A stretch of 64,000 nt of DNA from an uncultured Phocaeicola sp. (lineage in GTDB: Bacteria; Bacteroidota; Bacteroidia; Bacteroidales; Bacteroidaceae), in assembly GCA_944320885.1 (NCBI GenBank), contig CALUJE010000008.1, positions 1-64,000 of the forward strand, written 5' to 3'. The notes beneath the pieces are model-generated. The model saw nothing but the letters and a program-made list of their open reading frames with translations. It had not been told where the DNA came from and ran no database searches. Made by a program: the position numbers and the translations under genes. This document shows positions 53,501 to 60,333 of the stretch, piece after piece. The first letter of the stretch is position 1. Every line of letters starts with the position of its first letter.

Positions 53501-54377
53501 CGTTGTTGCTGCGGATAGGACCGTCACCGGTAAGCTTCCACTTCTTTTCGTCCGTATTGACACGCTGGGTAGTTCCGTCTGCATATTCAATTATCAGGTT
53601 CATGCGTACCTTGGGATAGCCGAACTGTGCAATCTTGTAAGGCTTGTAATTCTGACGCATGGTATAATAACGTCCGTTACCAAGTACGATTCCGATTGCG
53701 TTGTCTGATGCAAGCATATCGGTCACATCGAAAGAGTTGTAAAGTACGGTACGACGATAATCAGTTGGAGCCGGAGCCAATACCTGATCGCCTACCTGCT
53801 TGCCATTGATGAAGAGCTCATACATTCCCAATCCGGAAATGTGCAGGGTAGCACGCTTGATATTCGGTTTTGCCTGAAACTCGGTGCGCAGATAACGTGC
53901 ACTCAAACGGCTGAAAGTGGTTTCATCGTCCCATTCAAAAGGTGCGTCCCATCCTATCCAGCGTCCGCCCCAGGAAGTTTCTCCCATCAGGCCCATTCCC
54001 CATGAAGCGGGTTCACTCCATTCAGATTCTCCCTGAGAGGTATATACTTTTACTTTCCAGTAACAACGCTGGTTGCTTTTCAGTCTTTTTCCTCCGTACG
54101 GCACGTATACAGACTGGTCTGAATCAATGCGTCCGGACTTCCACAAATCGGCTTCACCCGCATTCAGCTTTTCAACCGAAGTGGCAACCATCACTTCATA
54201 TCCGGTCTGCATCACTGCCTTCTGGTCTGATTCTATCTGCCAGCTCAGCCGGGGCTGCGCAGCCTCAATGCTCAGCGGCGCAGTCTGACCTTCAGTAAGC
54301 AGGCGGGTGACTTTCACCCCTGCCTGCATACCTACAGATATCAGCAATGTTGCTAAAAATATACTTAATCTGTTCAT
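50526..54377 (-). CDS. GH78 alpha-L-rhamnosidase fused to a BNR (sialidase-like) domain
   Basis: 1283 residues with a signal peptide (SIFLATLLISVGMQA). Residues about 20-900 are a complete GH78 enzyme: N-terminal beta domains, an alpha/alpha barrel with the acid loop PVDCPQRNERQPWLGD near residue 490, and the base region TIWELWNGD. From about residue 930 to 1283 comes a BNR-type beta-propeller with Asp-box repeats (SKDGGKTW, SDDKGKTW, SSDNGETW). The FRIP arginine motif of true sialidases is not seen; the equivalent stretch reads PFPQAHSASIAETP. In rhamnogalacturonan II chain C, L-rhamnose is linked to Kdo, a sialic-acid-like sugar, so a combined rhamnosidase and Kdo-releasing enzyme is a plausible but untested reading. 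Last gene of the operon, 9 bp after GH140. Confidence 0.8.
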   Translation of the reverse strand: MNRLSIFLATLLISVGMQAGVKVTRLLTEGQTAPLSIEAAQPRLSWQIESDQKAVMQTGYEVMVATSVEKLNAGEADLWKSGRIDSDQSVYVPYGGKRLKSNQRCYWKVKVYTSQGESEWSEPASWGMGLMGETSWGGRWIGWDAPFEWDDETTFSRLSARYLRTEFQAKPNIKRATLHISGLGMYELFINGKQVGDQVLAPAPTDYRRTVLYNSFDVTDMLASDNAIGIVLGNGRYYTMRQNYKPYKIAQFGYPKVRMNLIIEYADGTTQRVNTDEKKWKLTGDGPIRSNNEYDGEEYDARKELGNWTVVGYDDSKWNLAQRVAIPYGNLHGAQAPNMKVMKEVKAVSIKQYGDRYIVDFGQNMAGWVRMKVRGGASGDTIRMRYSELLTADGKNLKLENFRDARSTDTYICNGKENGREWSARFSYHGFRYIELTGYKNPQLSDFVAELIFDEMETHGTFECSNAVLNRVYQNAWWGIASNYKGLPVDCPQRNERQPWLGDRPMGSWGESFLFNNGQLYAKWMDDIREAQREDGCIPDVAPAFWNYYTDGMTWPSALPVICDMLYEQYGNIEPIRKNYDAIVKWMHHMRDVYMEEDGIIRKDKYGDWCVPPESLELIHSQDPARKTDGGLIATSYYYKMLQMLTKFAHLLNRDADAEAYQKEAATVLDNFNKAYLTVKKGTSQAPGHMLYPDSIFYGNNTVTANILPLAFDMVPAQYRDEVCKNVITSIITTNKGHISCGVIGVQWLMRELTRMGRGDVAFLLASNKTYPSWGYMIENGATTIWELWNGDTASAKMNSGNHVMLLGDLLSWCYRDLAGISPAKPGYKEIIMKPDFSIDELSYINASYVTPYGKVTSNWKKNLMHLDWDITVPCNTTALVYLPVTDEKAVKDANITFVRHEGNSTVWRVASGTYHLSVALNPSAGKESPCIVESHFLYESAPFPQAHSASIAETPKGDLVATYFGGTRERNPDVCIWVSRKPKGSTEWTAPVKVADGVISATERKACWNPVLFQIPEKKGELLLFYKVGKSVGDWKAYLLRSKDGGKTWSRPEAMPEGFLGPSKNKPEYVNGRIICPSSTEGNGWKIHFEISDDKGKTWRKVGPVEAELSVPTQLRKPGVKAEDDMEAGEAIKGEGVKPIYCIQPAILRHKDGRLQVVCRTRNAKIATSWSSDNGETWSKVTLLDIESNNSGIDAVTLADGRHVMAYNNFETIPGTPKGARTPLSIAVSSDGIVWKHVVTLEDSPVSQYSYPAIIQASDGKIHVVYTWRRQRIKHDVIDLNK

Positions 54378-54386
54378 GATTTCAAA

Positions 54387-55829
54387 TTAGTCTTTTCTTG
54401 GAATGCTTGTCCAGTCTTTCTGGATATAATCCTTATCAGCATCAACAGCAATCAATACATGATCGTTTCCTGCTCCGTAAGCACCATCGTAATGGAAAGT
54501 CTGTACCTTGTTGTCAAATTGACCCACATATTTCAATGAACCGTCGGTTACGCTATACCACCATACATTTTTCTTGGCTCCGCTGATTTTAGTCAAATCA
54601 AGCTTCATTTCATTGTTTGTATAGGTATAAACCAACAGATAGTCATTGCCGCGTGTAGCAATCAGACGGTCGTAACGGAATCCGTTCTCACCTACGATAA
54701 TGCTTTGGTCAGGAACACGCTCAAAGAAGGGGAATGACAACATAAGATTCTTCAGATACTGCATCTGGTTGAATCCGGGATCCTGCAATCCCTCATACCA
54801 TGTTTTCTTTGCTCCGTAACCTCCGTTATTGGCAACTTTCAGCATCTGCATGATAGAGTTATGTCCGTAAGTATGTCCAAAAGAACCTGCAAATACTGAC
54901 CAGTATGCGTAACGGCGTACATCCGGTGCCTTCCACCATGGTTCGCTGGGGTCATGCAATCCTTGCGGGATTTCTTCATAGCTAGGCTCACCATCGATAA
55001 CAGGTTTTGCCGGAGTTTTTGCAAGTGCAGCCTCTACATAGCGCCAGTTGTCTTCTGCTACAGCTGCCTCAGCTGTGTTATCGCCATCACCACGAGTCTG
55101 GTCATAACGGCGGTGTCCGCTCTGGAACATGTTGAAGTCCAACCAGTCTGCATCATGGAACCAATAGATAGAAGAAGTACGGCCGAACGGATGGAAAGTC
55201 ATCAGGTGATTCTTGTCAATTGATTTAATAGTACGTGCCAATGTATTCCATTGATCAGTACAAACATCACCACGTACATCACCACCGATAAACCAGATAA
55301 TGTTTGGAGAGTCTTTATAACGCTCAGCCAGAAACTTACCATAAGCCTTAGCCTCCTCTACACTCATTAAACCTGCTTTTACCAAATTTCCCCAAATACA
55401 AACCATACCGATATAGATACCGTTTTGTTCGGCTTTCTTTATGATATAGTCCATATGGTCCCAATATCCGTAAACACCTTTTTTGTTGATATTCTTAAAG
55501 TCGAATCCCTCAGGGAATGAGTATTGACCGTAGAAATTGATTGCCGGAACTCCATTTACTGTCTGCACCTGCACTACATTAAAACCGGCCTCACGGCATT
55601 TGGTCAAATAATAGCTGGCTTCTTCTCTGTCGAGGCGCTCGGGCAACAGCCATCCGGTCTCACCCATCCAGAAGAACGGTTTACCGTTTTCATGCTGCAA
55701 ATAGCGTCCGTTTTCAGATACTTGTAACTTACCGTTCTTCCACGGCAAATATACCTTTGGTTCGTCTTCAGCGAACACACTTCCTGTAACCAACAGGAAA
55801 AGAAAAGCTAACACAGATAATTTTTTCAT
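54387..55829 (-). CDS. GH140-type endo-apiosidase (DUF4038)
   Basis: 480 residues with a signal peptide (LAFLFLLVTGSVFAED). The TIM barrel matches DUF4038: PFFWMGETGWLLPERLDREE, VVQVQTVNGVPAINFYGQ, IIWFIGGDVRGD (Asp184) and KPVIDGEPSYEEIPQG (Glu281). These fit the catalytic pair I recall for BT1012 (Asp187, Glu284), the founding GH140 apiosidase of rhamnogalacturonan II. It would cleave the apiose link holding side chains A or B to the backbone. A C-terminal beta domain (about 385-480) follows. The presence of this family is the strongest single clue to the polymer handled by the locus. Confidence 0.88.
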   Translation of the reverse strand: MKKLSVLAFLFLLVTGSVFAEDEPKVYLPWKNGKLQVSENGRYLQHENGKPFFWMGETGWLLPERLDREEASYYLTKCREAGFNVVQVQTVNGVPAINFYGQYSFPEGFDFKNINKKGVYGYWDHMDYIIKKAEQNGIYIGMVCIWGNLVKAGLMSVEEAKAYGKFLAERYKDSPNIIWFIGGDVRGDVCTDQWNTLARTIKSIDKNHLMTFHPFGRTSSIYWFHDADWLDFNMFQSGHRRYDQTRGDGDNTAEAAVAEDNWRYVEAALAKTPAKPVIDGEPSYEEIPQGLHDPSEPWWKAPDVRRYAYWSVFAGSFGHTYGHNSIMQMLKVANNGGYGAKKTWYEGLQDPGFNQMQYLKNLMLSFPFFERVPDQSIIVGENGFRYDRLIATRGNDYLLVYTYTNNEMKLDLTKISGAKKNVWWYSVTDGSLKYVGQFDNKVQTFHYDGAYGAGNDHVLIAVDADKDYIQKDWTSIPRKD

Positions 55830-55851
55830 ACTTATTGTTTTAATTATTTGA

Positions 55852-58302
55852 TTATTTTCCTATTAACACATACTCCTTGCCTGCTTCGGTCTTCAGGTCA
55901 TACAGATAAGTCTTCGGCAGTTCTACCTTGTTCAAGGCAACCTTGCTGTTGTTCAACGGCTCGGCAACCTGCTCTACTGCAAACAACGGATTCGGATTCT
56001 CTCCTTTGGCTTTCTTCAGTCCTTTACCCGACAACGGATTCAACGAACGCAGACGGCAGTTCCCGCCGATGCGTGACTTCACTGCCAGACGGGTAACCTT
56101 TCCGTTTTTCCAAGTCATATCCAGTTCAAATCCACCGCGTGCCACCAGACCTTTTACCTCTCCGTCTTTCCATACGGATGGCAGTGCCGGAAGCAGGTAG
56201 ATAAATCCGTCATAACTCTGCATCAGCATTTCGGCAATACCGGCAGCACAACCGAAGTTTCCGTCAATCTGGAAAGGCGGGTGTGCATCGAACAGGTTAG
56301 GATAAGTTCCACCTTTTTTCTTTTCATTGCGAACCAGAGTCAACTGGTCAGTAATCAGCTTATAGGCATGGTCACCGTCGAGCAGACGTGCCCACAGACA
56401 AACTTTCCATCCCATACTCCATCCGGTAGACGGGTCTCCACGATGAATCAGTGAGGTGCGTGCTGCATCAAACAGTTCCGGAGTGCGGTACGGTGATATC
56501 TGGTTACTTGGGAACAGTCCGTACAGATGAGAAATATGACGGTGCACATCTTCCGGATCATCCCAGTCGAACATCCATTCCTGTAATTGTCCCCAGCGTC
56601 CTATCTGCATCGGAGGCAGTTCTTTCAGACGCTCCTGCAGATGAGCGGCATACTCGGTATCTGTTCCGAGAATTTCTGATGAAGCAATTACGGCATTCCA
56701 CAAATCGAATACCAGCTGATTGTCCATCGTACATCCGGCAGCGGTTGTAGCTTTCTTGTTGCTTCCGGCATGTGTATTCTCGGGCGAATTGCTCGGACAC
56801 ATCACCAACCATCCTTTGGTAGGCTCTTTCACCATTACCTCATCAAAGAACAGGGCCGAACCTTTCAGTATGGGATAAACCTTACGCAGGAATTCCTTGT
56901 CACCAGTATACAGATAATGTTGCCACAAATGCTGGCAAAGCCATGCTCCACCCGAAGCCCACATGCCCGAAGGTGCATTGTCTATGGCTCCGGTCACACG
57001 CCATATATCGGTATTGTGATGAAGTACCCATCCGTTGGAACCGTACATAATCTGCGCACTTTCCTTACCGGTCTCGCTCACTTCGCTGATAAGGCGGAAC
57101 AGCGGCTCGTTCAGTTCGGTCAGGTTGGTTACTTCTGATGGCCAGTAGTTCATCTCCAGGTTGATGTTGCAGGTATACTTGCAATCCCATGACGGGAAGA
57201 GCTTGTCATTCCATATACCCTGCAGGTTAGGTGCCTGACCTCCCGGCTGTGAAGAACAGATAAGCAGATAACGTCCGAACTTGAAATAAGTGGCAACGAG
57301 GAATGCATCATTGGTAGTCTTGAAATTCTCCACACGCTTGTCTGTTGTCACATCGGCATACTTGTCTTCGCCCAGATTCAAGGTCACACGGTTCTGATAC
57401 TTTTCGTAGAACTTCACGTGCTCATTCTTGGCAGACTCATAGTCATTACCCAATGCCTTGGCCAGATAATTCTTGGCACGGCCGATATAATCACCGGTGA
57501 TATCCTTGTAGTTATTGAAATTGGTAGCTATTGACACATATACGATAGCTTCATCGGCATTCTCTACGGTAAGCACACCGTCACGGCTGGTAACCGTTCC
57601 TCCTTTGGTCTTAACAGCTACACGTCCCTGGAACTGAACCTTTCCTTTCAGTCCCTCGTGCAAAGACGATACTCCCTCCAAAGTGATTTCATTGCCTTCG
57701 GAGGTAACGATTACATCCTGATGAGGACTGGTCAGTACGGCATTGAACGTAATCTTTCCCGGCTGACTGGCAGTGATACGTGATATCACAGCCTGATCAG
57801 TAAATGAAGTAAACGTCTCACGCTGATAACGCACCCCGTCTACGTCATAACGTACCAGAGTCTTGGCCGAATCAAGACTCAGCTCACGATAATAGTTTGA
57901 ATAACGGGTATGTCCCGGAAAACTCATACGCAAATCGCCGAAACTCTGATAGGGCATTCCCGAATTGGTCTTTGCTTTCACATGCTGGGTACACAACGTC
58001 TGGGCTTCCAGATATTTTCCGGCAAATACGAGTTCACGTATCTTAGGCAGCCATTCCTTTGCCTCAGGATTGGCATTGTTGTTCGGACGACCGGCCCAGA
58101 TGGTCTCTTCGTTCAACTGAATCTGTTCAGTTCCCGGATTTCCGTAAACCATGGCACCCAGACGTCCGTTGCCCAAAGGCAAAGCCTCTGTCCATACACT
58201 GGCAGGCTTATCGTACCACAGTTTGTATTCCTGTGCATCGGCACGTGCCATTCCCAGTGAAAGGAACAGGCAGCCTGCAAGAACTAGTTTCTTCAACATC
58301 AT
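55852..58302 (-). CDS. GH95 alpha-L-fucosidase / alpha-L-galactosidase
   Basis: 816 residues with a signal peptide (KKLVLAGCLFLSLGMARADA). GH95 signs are WTEALPLGNGRLGAMVYGNP, IQLNEETIWAGRPNNNANP, QGIWNDKLFPSWDCKYTCNI, NLEMNYWPSEVTNL, LHHNTDIWRVTG, and MCPSNSPENT, which holds the likely acid Glu. The C-terminal beta domain is normal. GH95 members act on alpha-1,2-fucose or on alpha-L-galactose; the rhamnogalacturonan II chain A carries L-galactose on glucuronate, so an alpha-L-galactosidase is a reasonable guess, but I cannot tell the two apart from the motifs. Operon position: between GH140 and the esterase. Confidence 0.88.
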   Translation of the reverse strand: MMLKKLVLAGCLFLSLGMARADAQEYKLWYDKPASVWTEALPLGNGRLGAMVYGNPGTEQIQLNEETIWAGRPNNNANPEAKEWLPKIRELVFAGKYLEAQTLCTQHVKAKTNSGMPYQSFGDLRMSFPGHTRYSNYYRELSLDSAKTLVRYDVDGVRYQRETFTSFTDQAVISRITASQPGKITFNAVLTSPHQDVIVTSEGNEITLEGVSSLHEGLKGKVQFQGRVAVKTKGGTVTSRDGVLTVENADEAIVYVSIATNFNNYKDITGDYIGRAKNYLAKALGNDYESAKNEHVKFYEKYQNRVTLNLGEDKYADVTTDKRVENFKTTNDAFLVATYFKFGRYLLICSSQPGGQAPNLQGIWNDKLFPSWDCKYTCNINLEMNYWPSEVTNLTELNEPLFRLISEVSETGKESAQIMYGSNGWVLHHNTDIWRVTGAIDNAPSGMWASGGAWLCQHLWQHYLYTGDKEFLRKVYPILKGSALFFDEVMVKEPTKGWLVMCPSNSPENTHAGSNKKATTAAGCTMDNQLVFDLWNAVIASSEILGTDTEYAAHLQERLKELPPMQIGRWGQLQEWMFDWDDPEDVHRHISHLYGLFPSNQISPYRTPELFDAARTSLIHRGDPSTGWSMGWKVCLWARLLDGDHAYKLITDQLTLVRNEKKKGGTYPNLFDAHPPFQIDGNFGCAAGIAEMLMQSYDGFIYLLPALPSVWKDGEVKGLVARGGFELDMTWKNGKVTRLAVKSRIGGNCRLRSLNPLSGKGLKKAKGENPNPLFAVEQVAEPLNNSKVALNKVELPKTYLYDLKTEAGKEYVLIGK

Positions 58303-58330
58303 ACAAATAAATTCTTTATAGAGTGATTAA

Positions 58331-60304
58331 TTATTTTTTCGCTTCCTTGGCCTTTTGGGCAGCTTTCTCAGCCTTACGCTTGTTTACATAATCACGGAAC
58401 AGCTGTTTCCAGTCACGTCCGTTACTGTTGAGATACTGCTCACATTTGGTCTTGTAGATTTCAAACACCTGCGAAATGGCTTTCATGCTCTTGCACTCCA
58501 AAGCTTCCTCACGGGCCTGTTTCAGATGTCCTTCTATCACCTTGGCCTCTTCATCGGTCAGGTCAGGAACAATGGCATAATATCCTTTCATGGTAAATGC
58601 CACCTTTCCAACGGTATACTGGTCGAACACCGCTTCTACCTGTTCGGGAGTAAGCACACGGTTCAAGTCTTTCAGCAGACGTGCGTGAACAGACTCCGGA
58701 ATCATCTTGTCGGCCATCATTTCACGCTCCACCTTGCTCAGTTTACGGCCGGTAGCCTTATCTACTTCAGGAATGATGGTATAAGGATGTGCATTGTGCC
58801 AGTCACGTACGGCACGACGGTGGTTGTATACGGCAGTTGTTGCCAGATTGATAACCTTTTCGTCGGTAAGATTCAGAGCTGCGATAATCTCCTGTGATTT
58901 TTTCAATACAGACTCATCGGCAGCAGCAGCACGTACGGCATCCTTACCGAAATATTTGCCCAGCTCATTAACCGAACGGATGGCATTCTCCGGCATCTTC
59001 TCTCCTTTCTTTCCAAAGCTGTACAGATTTTCAAAAGGCTCTATGGTTACCTTGCTTTCATCCAGCTTACTCTTGTCCAGATTAAAGACTCCGGCAAAGA
59101 AATCATATACGGCATTGCGCTTGTTAGGACCGAAATCATGTCCTTCTTTCGGCAGATGCACATTGGTTACCTTATCGGCTGCACCGTAAAAACCGTATAC
59201 TTTCTGCAAATAGGGATATTCCAAAGTCGGAGTGCTGGCCGTCCAGTCCTTTCCGTCGGACACCACACACATGGGTTTCGGGGCAAACAAAGCTCCCAGT
59301 TCGGCATTACAGGTTCCTCCACCTGCAAGCATAATTGGCATTCCGCTTTCACACGGACATCCTCCGTCAAAATGAGAAGCCAGACTGACTACCGGACAGG
59401 AAGCCGTATAACGGTCGTCAAGCACAGAGAGCAAAACAGTCTGTGAACCTCCGCCGGAACCTCCGTTTACTCCCACACGGGTAGTATCCACATCCTTGCG
59501 GGTCATCATGTAATCCAGAATAGAGATACCGTTCATGGCCTGCACGATATGTGCCACACTGGTTTGGTGACCGGCCGAACTTACCTGATAAACCGATTCT
59601 CCCCATCCGAACAAATCGTAATCTACACAGATAGCACCCATACGCGCCAGAGTAGCCATACGCTGCTGTTGGTCTTCGCGGTAACGTCCGTTACCAAAGT
59701 GTCCGTTCGGACATATAATCAGGGCATGCTTGCCTTTTGATTTCGGAGTATAGATAGAACCGCATACATACAGTCCCGGAAGAGTTTCGAGCGCAAAGTT
59801 CTGAACGGTATATCCGTCATACTTGCGTATCTTCGACAAGATGGGCGCACTGCCTGTACGCAGCGAAAGGTACTTGTCGATTTGCAGACGTTCACGCACT
59901 TCTTTCTTCAAAAGCACGCGTCGTTTTTCAAAACTCACCTGATCATTATACTGGGTCAGCAAGTAATCAATCAGCTTCCGGCCATCGGCATCCGTACGGC
60001 GCGGATATTCATATTTTTTCAGCTTATACAAGGCATTTCCCTGTTTCACGAACTTATAGTCAAACGGAGATAATACATTGGTCAGCGATTCTTCAACTGA
60101 ATAAGGGCGTATGCGTGAATCGGCATATGGCAATTTCAGTCCGGTGGTGTCAATATCATATTTCAGACGCACGTTAAAGCGTGTAGCAATCTCATCGAGC
60201 ACCTCTCCCAGCGGACGGGTAAACTGTCCCTCAAAAGTGTTCTGTGCCTGTGTCTGTAAAGCCGAACAGGCCAGCAAAGCCAAAGTAAAAGTCAGTTTTT
60301 TCAT
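58331..60304 (-). CDS. STN-like domain + alpha/beta-hydrolase esterase + DUF3826 fusion
   Basis: 657 residues with a signal peptide (LTFTLALLACSALQTQA). Residues about 20-95 resemble the STN/DUF4974-type domain of SusC and FecR-like proteins (TRPLGEVLDEIATRFNVRLK). Residues about 170-440 are an alpha/beta-hydrolase with nucleophile elbow VGVNGGSGGGSQTVLL near residue 285 and a late VHLPKEGHDFGPNKR carrying the likely catalytic His. Residues about 470-640 match DUF3826 (IIAALNLTDEKVINLATTAV; VFDQYTVGKVAFTMKGYYAI). The middle domain probably removes acetyl or methyl esters from pectin sugars. DUF3826 has no known function; I associate it with pectin PULs. The three-part architecture is unusual. 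Confidence 0.72.
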   Translation of the reverse strand: MKKLTFTLALLACSALQTQAQNTFEGQFTRPLGEVLDEIATRFNVRLKYDIDTTGLKLPYADSRIRPYSVEESLTNVLSPFDYKFVKQGNALYKLKKYEYPRRTDADGRKLIDYLLTQYNDQVSFEKRRVLLKKEVRERLQIDKYLSLRTGSAPILSKIRKYDGYTVQNFALETLPGLYVCGSIYTPKSKGKHALIICPNGHFGNGRYREDQQQRMATLARMGAICVDYDLFGWGESVYQVSSAGHQTSVAHIVQAMNGISILDYMMTRKDVDTTRVGVNGGSGGGSQTVLLSVLDDRYTASCPVVSLASHFDGGCPCESGMPIMLAGGGTCNAELGALFAPKPMCVVSDGKDWTASTPTLEYPYLQKVYGFYGAADKVTNVHLPKEGHDFGPNKRNAVYDFFAGVFNLDKSKLDESKVTIEPFENLYSFGKKGEKMPENAIRSVNELGKYFGKDAVRAAAADESVLKKSQEIIAALNLTDEKVINLATTAVYNHRRAVRDWHNAHPYTIIPEVDKATGRKLSKVEREMMADKMIPESVHARLLKDLNRVLTPEQVEAVFDQYTVGKVAFTMKGYYAIVPDLTDEEAKVIEGHLKQAREEALECKSMKAISQVFEIYKTKCEQYLNSNGRDWKQLFRDYVNKRKAEKAAQKAKEAKK

Positions 60305-60333
60305 TGTAATTGTAATGTTTTTCTATAGTGTTT

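Noticed and set aside
52899..53708. Plus-strand open frame of 269 codons opposite GH78
   Set aside because: It lies wholly inside the conserved GH78 coding frame and looks like an antisense shadow.
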